Of a stretch of 62,000 bases of DNA, positions 43,780 through 54,344 are shown piece by piece. This stretch comes from Cryptomeria japonica. Lineage: Eukaryota > Streptophyta > Pinopsida > Cupressales > Cupressaceae. Below the pieces are notes generated by a model. It worked only from the letters and a program-made list of their open reading frames with translations, ran no database searches and was not told where the DNA came from. The stretch's first letter is position 1, and the number at the start of each line of letters is the position of its first letter. Location: positions 233,067,303 through 233,129,302 of the forward strand of contig NC_081415.1 of the NCBI RefSeq assembly GCF_030272615.1, in the 5' to 3' direction. The position numbers and the translations under genes are program-made.

Positions 43780-44812
43780 GTGTCTAATGACACTTATTTA
43801 TTTTTCATACTTTTTAGTTGTAGGTGCATTTTTTTAGTTGGTAATTGCCACTTCAGGTGTTATTTTGTATATACATTTTTGCATGTAGGATTGCACAAGT
43901 CCTAAGTCAAATAAAACTCTGCTTTTGACTTAGTCATAGTTAGTTGAGTTTTTTCCTAATTTTTCTCATAGAACCTCTCCTATATATATGAGGGTGCTCA
44001 TTGTAAATAATATATTTTAGTATTTGTAACAAAACTTTTTCAAATTGTGTAGCATTTTGAAACTTTGTGCTTATTTTGTGAAGCATTTTTTAAGTGAATA
44101 AAGGAGCAACTATGCCTTCAAACTTTATGTTGAAGAATTACTTCATATGAGTGTAGTGTTCTTATGTCAATGCAATTATATGAACTTGAATAATTTTAAT
44201 TATAGTGTTATTGTTGTGAGTTTCAAAAGAAATTTCAATTTGATATCTGAAAGTCCTTGAGCTATAATATCAAGTTTAGATGTTAGAAGTCAGAGTCAAG
44301 AGATAGAAAATTTTGATAAGTCTTTGAGCTACAAATTTTCTCTCAGATGTTTTAGGTGATATTATATTTGAAAGTATTTTTTATTCAATATATTGTTATC
44401 CTTGTTTTTTAACTTAGATAAGAAATGGTGGAAGTCTTTGTGCTACACAAGTTTTTGAATTGTATACATTGTACCGGTACATAGTTAGGTTGTTCAATCA
44501 TTCAGATTAACTCTTTATTGGTTATTGTTACTCATACGAGTGTCTTGAAATTTTAAAGTATTTAAAGAAGTAGAACCCCTAATTCTAAAATCAGAGAATA
44601 AGGAAAAATTCATTCTAAAAGAGAGAATTGAATGATTGTAATAGCCTTGGATAGAATAGATAGTTGTTTTAGAATAGATACTAGTTCCTTATTAGAAAGG
44701 AAATAAGAAGACAACCTCCCCTTTATGAGGAGAGATATAATTTCAAACAATGTGGCTTAAACCCACATTTTGTAAACCTTACCAATTTAAAAAATTTTCA
44801 GCCAATAGTTTT
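43780..44812 (+). repeat. TE9: probable decayed Ty3/gypsy LTR
   Basis: There is no partner LTR in the window. The call rests on a decayed primer site directly after it, a gypsy gag downstream, and an LTR-like promoter in the middle: 'cctatatatatgagggtgctcattg' shape with TATATATA at about 43982-43989. The left end is uncertain. No ORF is supported inside. Confidence 0.45.
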
Positions 44813-44830
44813 TGGCAATTTTGTTGGGGA
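44813..44830 (+). other. TE9 decayed primer-binding site, Asp-tRNA type
   Basis: TGGCAATTTTGTTGGGGA matches the Asp-tRNA primer site TGGCGCCGTTGCCGGGGA at 12 of 18 positions, and most mismatches are C-to-T or G-to-A. This primer type is typical of Athila-like gypsy elements and is also used by TE12. Confidence 0.5.
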
Positions 44831-45162
44831 CATGAGCACCCAACCAAGCGCTCATCACTTTGGTTGAAGTATATCTTGTCCTTGTCATTGGTTTATTATA
44901 TTTCTGATATATTACTTTGGAAGAAAGGAGATACACATGTGGAAGGAGAAATCAAGGTGTCATTGATTCTACATTTGAACTATTGCAAAAGTGTAACTTT
45001 TATTTTCTTCTTGCTAGACCACGATCTCTTGTCCAACGTACCAAAAGTTTTTCTTGTGTTACTTCGAGGTCTCCTATACCTAGTGAAGCCTCTAGTATTA
45101 TCAAGCCTTTGGTTTTACCATAAGTTCAAAGGTTTGTTATTCCACCTTTCCAACCAATAATT
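44831..45162 (+). other. TE9 leader
   Basis: Sequence between primer site and gag. Short open stretches are present in two frames, but without recognisable motifs. Confidence 0.4.
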
Positions 45163-45880
45163 ATGGCTACTCTAGGCACTCAAGGTGCCCAAGGTCCTTG
45201 GGGGAAAGCTTTGGCCCTTTTAACTTAGCTTCACCCTTGCATCCACTTCCACAAGGTTCATGAAAGAATATTTTGAAGTTTTATGGAGATGGAAGACAAC
45301 ATCTAGATGAGAATATCACTAAATTTTATATTGGATGTGGTATCCTTGGTGTGGAGCATGAAGATGTCTAAGTGAGGCTTTTTGTTGAAACATTACAAGG
45401 CGTTGCAACAAATTGATTATATCATTTGGAACCACATACTATCACTGATTGGGATACACAAAAGACCTAATTTTAAGAAAGGTTCAAGCTAGTGGAGAAT
45501 ACACATGCTCTTTTGACTTAGCTCACTTAGATGAGAAAGAAACTCCATGAACCCATGCAGGATTTCATTGCCAAGTTCAACGAGTTGAAGAACCGTATCC
45601 CAACCACTACTCATCCTACTCTAGAGAACCTCAAATATTTTTTTGTCAATGCTTAACTACCAAAGGTAAGTTTCTTGTAAAGAAGAGCACCTGTAAGAGA
45701 CTTAGTGCATGCACAAACTTTAACCATTGAAGTGGAAGATGACTTGATTCTTGTTGAAAAAATCAAGAAGGATTACAAAAAGTCTAAGGGTTCTAATTCA
45801 TTTTCAAAACCATCTTCATTAGGTACCATTGGCTCAATGATACTAAAGAGGATGCTTAAGTAGCTTTTTATGCCCTTGTG
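45163..45880 (+). pseudogene. TE9 Gag, Ty3/gypsy type
   Basis: From MATLGTQGAQGPWGKALALL at 45163, with stops, to about 45880. The Retrotrans_gag domain is seen as VRLFVETLQGVATN, HLEPHTITDWDTQK, KLHEPMQDFIAKFNELKNRI and ENLKYFFVNA, with a K/S-rich tail (KKDYKKSKGSNSFSKPSS). In intact elements this is the capsid domain. Several stops and frameshifts; no pol follows, because TE10 or older deletions cut it off. Confidence 0.75.
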
Positions 45881-46307
45881 GCAAAATAGTATTGTAGATA
45901 TGGTATTGATGATTATGAGTGGTTGTCATTTATATCAACATAATGGTTGTCATTGATGTTCTTGGTATTGATGATCCAAAAGATGTGTTCCCAAAATATT
46001 TTATGCTTCAGAAGATGTGTTTCAACATAGGTGATGTGTTTAGATGTGTTGTTGATAATCCAAATACTTTTTGGTTATCAGATATGGTGTTGATTGATGG
46101 TATTCATGTGTATCATGGTTCTATTCTTATTTTTGATGTTTTGGGTAATGATGTTGGGGTCCGAATTAAGTCCAAAATTTAGGAATGTGTAGCATTTTTT
46201 TGATGTAGCACGTGAGTCATGTTTTGGGTCCAAAATTTGTAATAGTTGTAATGTGTGGATTTAACCATTTATGTGTGTTGTGGAATGGTCTACTTCTCAT
46301 TCCTTCA
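45881..46307. other. Sequence without recognised genes
   Basis: T/G-rich on the plus strand with many 'gttgatgatg'-like words. An open frame at 45919-46182 is explained by this composition. cttca (46303-46307) should be the left target duplication of TE10, but its partner is outside the window. Confidence 0.5.
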
Positions 46308-48646
46308 TGTTAGACACAATGCACCACTGAGAGGGGGGTGAATAAGTGGTTCTCAAACTTTTTCCCTTTAGCTATCCTAGGTGTGTATACCAGTTATGTG
46401 ATCTAAGACAATGCAGACTTACCGGTTAGTGGGGAGACCAACACAAATGCAATCACACAAGGGGACATCACATAACACCAACATATATGAGGAAATCCCA
46501 AGATGGGAAAAACCTTAGTGAGCAATTTTGCTAGAGTCTTCTACTCCAATCCAGCCTCACATTCATATCTCTGTTACAATGTTTAGGGCACCAAACCAAG
46601 GAGCTACAACCCCTAATTTAGGGCACTAACCCAAGGAGCACCAACCCCTGATTTAGGGCACCAACCCAAGGAGAACCAACCCCTAACTTGTTTATGGGCT
46701 ACAACCCAAAGGAGCTACAACCCCTATGCCAAGCTACAACTTAGTGATCACAATTAAAACATACATTGCAAAAGTAGTTATCTTGTCACAAGTGAATCCT
46801 GCATCCATTTCATATGCCATACTCTACTAGTGAGATACCTTCTCTGCTACACCAGTACACTTCTCCTACTTCTCTCATCTACTACTTCACTACCGGTAAA
46901 CTCTACCAGTTCATCTCTACTCACGTTTTGCTCCACTTGATCTCTTCCTCACTATTTTGCTCTTTACTGGTACAACACTCTGTCGATTCTGTGTCTGCCT
47001 ACTCTGCAGCTTCCTTCACTTTTTCTCTATTGGTATGGACACTACCGATTCTTCCCTGCTACCGGTTCAACACTTCAACCTGATTTTCCCTCACTCTCAT
47101 GCTCTTCTTAGATACTCGTTGAGCACTTGGCTGATTTGCTCTCACATGCAAAAGTAACACTTAATCACTTCACAACAACACATTCTTCTTCCATTCAACA
47201 ACTCTACTCTCTTATCCAGTGGCAACCATCTCTATTTTTGGCTTGCATATTTATAGACTAGTTTTCCCGCCAAAAGCCTATTCAAAATCTAGGGAGTTAG
47301 GATTTCCTCATCACCGTTGAGGCAAACCAAATCCAATCAAATCTTTCTTGATCTGATCACCTAGATAGCTAACTATACAATTCCGCAATTAACTTACCTT
47401 CTTGACCATGCCTTCTATCTCTGGTGATCTTCTTTTTCCTTTATTTGTTGTTTTCTTGGTCAACCATCAAGATTGGTATTATTGTTTCCTTCATCTGCCT
47501 CGATCTCCTCAATCACTCTTAGTTGGCTCTAAGTTATCCTCCAGACCTCAAGCCACAAACCTCTACAACAACTTTGCAATGCGTCCTGTGATTTGAGGGA
47601 ACTTCCATTAATGTTGACCAACTCTACAACTACATCCAAATGTAGGTCCACCACCTTGACTCCATGTGGCATCCCAGTCGACCAACTACCAGCTTGACAC
47701 TTCATGTCGGTCTAGATAGGATCACCAACCAAACACTCTACCAATTTCTCTTCTCTATCAGTTTACTAACCGTGCCAGTATCTCACACTCAACTGGTTAA
47801 CCTTCATGTCTGCACTTAGTTGAACTGCTAGAAAAACCCCTTAACCAGTTGCTAGACATGTATATCCAAAACATGCACATTTCCACAAAATGGGAAGTCT
47901 TCTGCATCTGCACCTTGTCCATATTACCGATAAAACCTCTTGATGACACTCTGCCATCAACATTCACTAGAATCCATCTTTAGTCAGGCCACATTCTTCT
48001 ATTTGTATTTGCTCAACCATGCCTTCTCCTTGATCAGCTCAGACCATATCACAACTATTTTGTCAAGATGACAAACACATCACACTCCATCTATTCCGGC
48101 AATTTAACTTGCCTTCTCTGTCAGTCCAGGACATATTCCTAATCTCATGCACTTAATACATTCCCTCAATTCACCATTAGATGCGGTGTGAGTACATTCA
48201 CTGTCATTCATCTCTTCATATAGTGATTGCATTCTTCATCCGGTGGGAGTCTTGCTGTTATGTAAAGTCACAACATTCCGGTGACCTATTCATTCTTCTC
48301 TTCTGGTGTTGATGTGATTCAGGTAACATTCTACCTCTTCATCATAAACACCATCCAAGCATTTTGTTCATTGTCAACACTTCACTTGCCAGTTGACATA
48401 CTCTTCTTGTTGGTGATACATTGTGCTAGTATCAGTAACCTTACCATTCCATCCACACAAGTCAGGCACAAATTTGTGTACCAGTGACTCCAGTGATCAT
48501 CTTCCTTACGTTACTAGTGTTCTGTAACACAAGGTGATATCCAAGATATCTCATTCTGTACTCCTTCATGACAGTGTTGCACATGCATCTCTCATACCAG
48601 TAAACATCCCATACCGATTGACATCAATGACAACCCAATGCCAAAA
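46308..48646 (-). repeat. TE10 3' LTR
   Basis: It runs from TGTTAGACACAATGC to CCCAATGCCAAAA on the plus strand. The complement of the C-rich box (gagaggggggtgaataag) is at 46328-46345, the dyad (ggaaatcccaag / gggaaaaacc) at 46492-46514, a four-unit tandem repeat at 46582-46727, and the LTR start on the minus strand, TTTTGGCATTGGG, has lost its TG. 2.3 kb is long for a copia LTR. There is no partner in the window, so the ends rest on analogy. Confidence 0.75.
46582..46727. repeat. Tandem repeat, four units of about 35 bases, in TE10 LTR
   Basis: Units start at 46582, 46617, 46652 and 46691. Each reads like tttagggcaccaacccaagg followed by agcaccaacccctaa, with few changes between units. It occupies the same place in the LTR, next to the dyad, as the degenerate motif series in TE6, TE7 and TE8. 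Confidence 0.85.
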
Positions 48647-48920
48647 ATCTCCCCCTTTGGCATTGATGTCAACTCATGTAGTATCCGACATACTACATAA
48701 TCTTTCTCCCCCTTTCTCTAAGCCATGGATTCTCAACATATGTAGTATGCTATATATTAGAATTCTCCCCCTTTCTCTAAGCCATGGATTCTCAACATAT
48801 GTAGTATGCTATATACTACAAAACCTTCTCCCCCTTTGACAAAAATGGCAAAGGGCACTGTCAGGGTATCATTCCTCCTTCTATTTTCCAGGCATTGACA
48901 TAATTCTTTCTCCCCCTTTG
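48647..48920 (-). other. TE10 array of five polypurine tracts
   Basis: On the plus strand TCTCCCCCTTT occurs at about 48648, 48705, 48764, 48827 and 48908, i.e. AAAGGGGGAGA five times on the coding strand. The first abuts the LTR. The second and third belong to a 59-base tandem duplication (48705-48763, 48764-48822) that includes 'ctaagccatggattctcaac'. Confidence 0.8.
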
Positions 48921-49801
48921 TCTTTACCGGATGTCTCTCCTTCTTTGATACCAATTGTTGCATTTTGTTACATTTTCTCAAGTCACAACACTTGAGATAG
49001 AGGACTCGACCATCAACTGACACCAATTGAGAATGCAAATTTTATACCATTTGTTAAAATACTCAATTGCAGCGGGATGTGTCAGTGAACACTACTCACC
49101 TACCAGTCAAACTACATCACCTCTCTTTTGATCCCAAATTTCTTGAGGATTCAAATGTGATTGTACTACAAATACAACCAACCAAATGATAGGTAGATAC
49201 CCTTTACAATGAAATTTTTCTGGGTATTCCTACTGTAACGTTTCATCATCTATAGTTTTGGGTAGTCAGTGCACTTACTCTTCCAAGTTCAAGCATCCCG
49301 ACTTTGCATCATAGCCACTTGAACTCCCTTGAGTCGTACATCTCAGATCCTCATCTCTAGTGAGTTCTAATACCGAGGCTCCAATTTCCTCCATGCCGAT
49401 TGAGCTATGCAACTGTGATCAACTTATGATCTTTCAGTTCCATTTTATCCACCACAACTTATGATATGATCCAATTTCCTGTACTTATCCACTATCACTA
49501 CTAGAGCACCTTCCTATGACTCCTGACATTCTGTGTCACTTTGTATCTGATTCCAATTATTATCTTGTCATACATTGATACAACAATAGTGATTCAGCTC
49601 TGATATGTGGGTGTGTGGTCAATTTAGCTTCTACACACGCTAACCTTCTCGTTTTCTTCCTTCATACCATCAGCAACATGTTCTTACCTATTGCCTTCAT
49701 CATTGAGGAGGTGAATGATAGGTTCAGTGCATTACTCCCCCTAAGATCCTACATCTCCTTTAGGCCTTAGGAGATATAACTTGTGCATTGAATGCATAGT
49801 G
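48921..49801 (-). other. TE10 non-coding region between gag and polypurine tracts
   Basis: No ORF with recognisable motifs or lengthy open frame on the element strand. This is where pol or a second ORF would be expected. Confidence 0.6.
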
Positions 49802-51207
49802 TCAGTTCATGCTCTTATCTTTTGGCTTCTTCCTCCATGTTTGCTTGATTTCTTTCCTTTCCACATCTACAATCTTGGCACTAGGATTTACCTTCCTCTC
49901 CTCATTGGTCCTTTCTCTATAGATAGTGTTACAGTGACATACAATATCCATGTCAATCTCATGACTGGGGAACCTTCTAACATACCAGTTTTCTCTTCCT
50001 TTTCTGACCATGCCATTTTGGCTGGTTACCGGTTTTCTTGAATTCCTTGATTGTACAGGAGCATTTCTCCTCACATTCCATGCAGGTCTATGCTGCTCAT
50101 ATCCCTTGCAACTTCTCTCACTCTGAGCATGATTAATCCTGTGGTTTCCATAAGACTGCAAGTTCTTCCTCCTACAATCATAACTTCTATGGTCAAGTCT
50201 ATTGCAGTTATAACATACATCATTTGCAAAACTGGGAGAGGGGGTATTCATGCTTCTTCCCCTAGATGCATTATGCTCATATGCATGAAATCTATATCCA
50301 TCTAATTTATTATACCTAGGAAGCACACTCTGTCTATTCCTAGACCTCATTTTACACTCTTTTGCCCTATGGCCATAATCTTTACATCTAAAACAATAAC
50401 TGGAGAAAAGAGGCTTATTACTTACAAATTTATTCTGCCAAACATGAGGTGTTCTTATTAGTTTGGCATCTGCATTTCTTCTTCTCTGGGATTGGATCCA
50501 GGGTTGTCCATTCTCTACAGATCTTCCATCTGATCTCTTCTTCGGCCATGCATGTCTTGACTTGGTGGCATCAACATTTCTTTGTCTTCTACTGGTAGGA
50601 GATCTTTTCCTATTCATGCTACCAGTAACACTATCTTCCCTCATCTTTCCTTTTCCTTTCAGATCTGCATTGTATCTCCATGCAACACCAACTTTCCTCT
50701 TCATGTTTTCACCAGTTGAATTTAGGTTAACCTTCTTTCTGGGAGTATCTTTGACTGTGAAGGTTTGGCTTTTTCCCTTTTTATTTGAGGAGGAAAATTG
50801 AATATCTTTGTGGGAGGTCTCCTTGCTTGAAGAGCATTCACCGACATCACATCCTAATCCTCCAGTATACTTGGAATGTTTTTGTTTACTTAACATTTTG
50901 TCCAAGGCCTCAGTACTGCCATCATACCAGATCCTTATCTTGAGCTTATTTTGTTATTTCTCAAGGTCTTTCTGGATGCTCTCCATTTCCTCTTTTAGCT
51001 TCAGAGATGAGTTTCCTCTTCATCAAAACTACAGCAGTTGACCGATCTGCTATCAACACTTCCACATGTGTCTACATTGTTGTCCTTCATGCTTCCACAA
51101 TCCAATTCAGTAGTACATGGCTCATTTCCATAAATATTCTATAGTCTAGCTCATAGACTCTTTTCCAATTTGCACTTATCCACTTGTGAGGAGACATCAC
51201 CGATGAG
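49802..51207 (-). pseudogene. TE10 Gag, multi-knuckle type
   Basis: The main open frame is 367 codons (50905-49802), from DKMLSKQKHSKYTGGLG to KKPKDKSMN. Upstream the frame continues through a stop into a helical segment (LKLKEEMESIQKDLEK) up to TE11 at 51207. It has a long basic, Ser/Arg-rich middle part and two good CCHC knuckles, CFRCKDYGHRAKEC (about 50360-50405) and CYNCNRLDHRSYDC (about 50170-50215). A degenerate third may be CHCNTIYRER. The order of coiled coil, GLG motif, several knuckles and a final TWRKKPK tail is the same as in TE8 Gag (NTNGLGF, TWKKKPE). Being open for 367 codons it is the longest intact frame in the window. Presumed role: RNA binding and particle assembly. Confidence 0.83.
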
Positions 51208-51361
51208 TGTTGGCAAATGCACACTCTAATGATAAATTGTAGGTGATTGAAGGTATTTTCATTTATGGCAACCTTGCAATCCTATAGCACCGGCAAGCAC
51301 CGACACCGACAGACTCTACACCAGCAAATAGTTTACTGGCAACAACAAAGATGATTACTAG
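51208..51361 (+). repeat. TE11 5' LTR, outer part
   Basis: Starts TGTTGGCAAATGC, like the TGTTGGCA start of TE6 and TE8, and runs to the TE12 boundary. 'gcaccgacaccgacag' at 51297-51312 is a short internal repeat. The LTR resumes at 61198; its total length without TE12 is about 783 bases. Confidence 0.7.
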
Positions 51362-52602
51362 TGTCCACACCAACTATAATAATAATAACTCTAATTAAAA
51401 TATCAATCCAAAGTTTGGACATTTATCTGATAAAGTTACTATTTTAATGGCTAGTTTCCATTTAGTTATCAACCTAGGGATGTAAAACTTGAAATGGGTC
51501 TGCACTATATATGCACTAAGCTCCTTCAATGGCTATTCTACATTGCTGCAGTAACTAACATTATGTAGAAAAGGAAGGCAAGAATAGAAATCATAGAAGG
51601 CTACATGAAAGCTTATAAAAACTATGCTAGAGTGATCTAATGTAAATAACAAAAATGACTCTATTCTGGCTTGGTTGCAGGAATAGTTAGCGGATCTATC
51701 TCTAGTGGCTGCAGGAACAATCCAAGCATGAACTTCTACTACAACTAAAGAAGAACTAATTTCAATGAACATAAACACAATCTCACTCACCAAGTGGGCC
51801 CCCTTGGATGAGTGATATCAAGCTTCTAGCAAAATACTTATAACAGATCAGAACAACATATCTTTCATTCATTTCTTCCTAAAAATGATTACATGTTCTA
51901 AAAGAAAAACTCTGGAATGCTTGTCAAAATTCTCTGCTCTATTCCTTTCTATTTTGTCTAACCTCTAAGAAAAAGAAAGAGCTTATTATAAAGAAAAGGT
52001 CAACTACAATGGACAACTCAAATCATGCCTAGAAGAAGAGGCGAATGATTGACAGATGAAGAAGATAACTAAAGCTTGGCTGCAAGAAATGTGGATCTAA
52101 ACCGAACCACGGTCTTTGCATGCCATAGTGATATTTTGAAAATTCAATAGCCACTAGAGTTAAACTCCCATAGTGATGTATGGCTGCTCGGGTTATGCCA
52201 TATCTTGCACTCACTCAGCTCCTCTTAAGTTTGATCTCCAGTTATCTCATACGCGATTCTTCATTTCTTAAGTGTGTAAGGAGAACATCTACCGCAACAT
52301 CATTTATTATCTGCACTAAAACAAAAACAACATACAAGGACATGCATACATATTTTACTTAATTAATACATTCATTAACTCACATATCACATTATCCCAA
52401 AATAACCCGCAGAACAACAGGAACAAATCACTTGGCTATAGGAATAGACCGACAAAGTTCAAACATGATTTCATAAGTTCAGGTTTAACACATGGAATAC
52501 ATATAGTCAATTCACAATATTTTACTACCACAATGCAACCCAAAAGATGCCAAAAACCTAAGAGTTTTGATGATAAAAACATGACAAAGTATCAACTTAT
52601 CA
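51362..52602 (-). repeat. TE12 3' LTR
   Basis: From TGTCCACACCAAC to CAACTTATCA on the plus strand, matched along its length by 59958-61197. The pair differ by scattered substitutions and a few short gaps (for example around 52255-52290, where this copy has about 30 extra bases, and near 61010-61035). Confidence 0.93.
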
Positions 52603-52616
52603 TGCCCCCCAACTTT
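52603..52616 (-). other. TE12 polypurine tract
   Basis: The minus strand reads TTAAAGTTGGGGGGCA immediately before the 3' LTR start TGATAAGTTG. Confidence 0.8.
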
Positions 52617-52905
52617 AAGAGTTTGTTGATCCTGTAGCAAAAGGAAAATTTTTGATTCTCGTTGTAACCCTTAAATCACCAACAATGCCCTGACCTATCC
52701 CCCCTGAAGCCAAGTTCCAATAAAATCCTTTCATTTTTTCCAGCCTGGACCATCTAGTTGTTTCTTCAATGACTTCATCATAGTTCTGCTCTATTGGCTG
52801 GCATGCCAAGAGTGGCCACATAAGGATCAGAGGTTGAAAGATCAATGGTAGCCAGTTATTGGATTTCTCCCTGCCTAACTGTATGTATCTGGGGGCTATT
52901 TGCAT
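52615..52905 (-). pseudogene. TE12 last 3' ORF segment
   Basis: An open frame of 96 codons ending only a few bases from the polypurine tract, with NWLPLIFQPLILMWPLLACQ and WSRLEKMKGFYWNLASGG. It lies directly after the 52941-53670 segment, but in another frame, so it is probably the C-terminus of the same protein after a frameshift. One hydrophobic stretch (LPLIFQPLILMWPLLA) is present. I know no homologue. Confidence 0.5.
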
Positions 52906-52940
52906 AGCTGCATGAAAATTTTGTACTAAGTAAGGTTCTT

Positions 52941-53675
52941 CTATTTTAAATGTTTCGGTAGATTATTCCAGTGCTGAGTTAACCCTTCTATTGCAGTTGT
53001 CCTGCTAGTTTGAACCAAATGCTCATATGCTTGATAGACTTCTTCTCTCATTGGAAGCACTATTTTACTAACATCATCTCTTATTAGTAACTTTTTCCAA
53101 TAATAATAAAGAACTCTTGGTGCTTGTGATTCCCTTCTTAATGGCAATGGACAGTCAAGCTTTAATTTTTCATACTCCCTGGCTTGTGGCCCTATGATAA
53201 TCTCATTTTGGATCCATGACATTAAAGCTCTGATATGGATATCCCCAATATACAATAAAGGATTCCACTCCCTGTTTGAAGGTAAAACATAGTTATGTAG
53301 ATATAATTCACATAGAAAATTATTCATAGCAGTTGGAGAGGTTTGATAAGCAAAAAAGAATTCTTCAGGTGTTTCTAAGGAAGGATTAAGGTCCCTAACA
53401 ATGCGGTTTAGTTTGAAGTTCAGATACAGCTCTTTCAAATGTACTGCATAAAATCTTGGAGGTTCCCTACATTGCATCAACTCAGGAACCATATAATAAA
53501 TTATTTCTACCTTAGCCTCTAATTCCTCAATTTTGTTATCTCTCTTTTCAATCTCTTTTTGTTGTTTATCAATAATCCCTTGCAACCTATCCTTCTCTAT
53601 TTCCCATTGTCTATAAAATGTTAAAGAAATAGATAAACTACTTAGGGATGAAGGAGGTCTACTAGGTACTACCTT
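52941..53675 (-). pseudogene. TE12 extra ORF downstream of integrase, main part
   Basis: Open for 214 codons or more. The N-terminus has a coiled-coil pattern (IIDKQQKEIEKRDNKIEEL), the rest looks globular (PRFYAVHLKELYLNFKLNRI, WNPLLYIGDIHIRALMSWI, LYYYWKKLLIRDDVSK). Upstream it continues in frame from SSLSSLSISLTFYRQWEIE near 53650. No signal peptide or clear membrane span is seen, in contrast to the env-like ORF of Athila elements. Function unknown. It shares its place with the extra 3' ORFs known in some Athila/Tat elements. Confidence 0.7.
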
Positions 53676-53678
53676 AGA

Positions 53679-54344
53679 TCATGGGATTTCTTCAATAAAC
53701 TCCTCATTCTGAGCTGGCATATCTCCCATATTTTCCTCAGGTTGCTCTAGAATATCTTCAACATTTTCTTCAAATTGCAGTGCCACAGACACAAGATTTT
53801 CTAGTTTATCCTCAACAACCTTTTCTTGAATCTCATCCTCCATAACATTTACTTCTTCCAAAGTTTCTACTGCAATAACCTCTACTAGATTACCCACAGG
53901 TTGAGTCTTCTGTGTCCTCCTTCGTGTTCTTCTTACATACATTTTTGGAATGGCTACAAGAGTTTTTATTCTTGTCTTACGCCTCTTGGCTGTAGAAGGA
54001 ATCTGAGTTACCTGCGACTGGGTAATAAATTCTTCCTTTATTTCACCCCTTTCTAACACTTTTCCCTTCCTTCACAAAACTGGCAAATCTCTTTGAATAG
54101 AAGTAGAGGGTTGTTCTTCAATTGGTTCTGATTCAATATTTTCTTCCATAATAACTGTGGCTCCTTCAGCAACAATCAAACCCTCATCTTCAATAGGCGG
54201 ATTAACTGCAACATTCTCTTCTTCAACTGGCGAATTATCTGCAACAGGGGCATCATCAACCCTAAATTGTTGTATATCCTCAAATACACCCCATTCCATT
54301 TGTGAAACATCTCTCAGGGACCACTGTACAAGTAGCTTAACCAA
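53679..54344 (-). pseudogene. TE12 chromodomain-like segment and acidic/basic region
   Basis: Right after the integrase the frame reads LLVQWSLRDVSQMEW and GVFEDIQQF (about 54264-54335), which looks like the core of a chromodomain (LVKW...ATWE...L...F). It is followed by an acidic region (SPVEEENVAVNPPIEDEG), a stop at 54069-54071, a basic stretch with nuclear-signal-like KRRKTRIK and RRTRRRTQK (53930-53990), and another acidic region (FEENVEDILEQPEENMG) up to 53679. Whether this is the C-terminus of pol or the N-terminus of the extra ORF is not clear. Chromodomains are not usual in Athila/Tat elements, so the assignment needs checking by profile search. Confidence 0.6.

Larger units (their letters stand above)
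46308..51207 (-). mobile_element. TE10: Gag-only copia-type element, interrupted by TE11
   Basis: The minus strand has a Gag (51207 down to 49802), about 1.1 kb of non-coding DNA with five polypurine tracts, and a very long 3' LTR (2,339 bases). No pol lies between Gag and the 3' LTR, so it is non-autonomous. TE11 interrupts the Gag; the 5' LTR would lie beyond the window. LTR ends and polypurine tracts place it with TE6, TE7 and TE8. Confidence 0.82.

Noticed and set aside
45919-46182. Open frame of 87 codons with Val/Ile/Asp-rich translation
   Set aside because: Explained by repeated 'gttgatgatg'-like words; no homology and no start context.
49781-51041. Plus-strand open frames opposite the TE10 Gag
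   Set aside because: Shadows of the basic, knuckle-bearing Gag on the minus strand.
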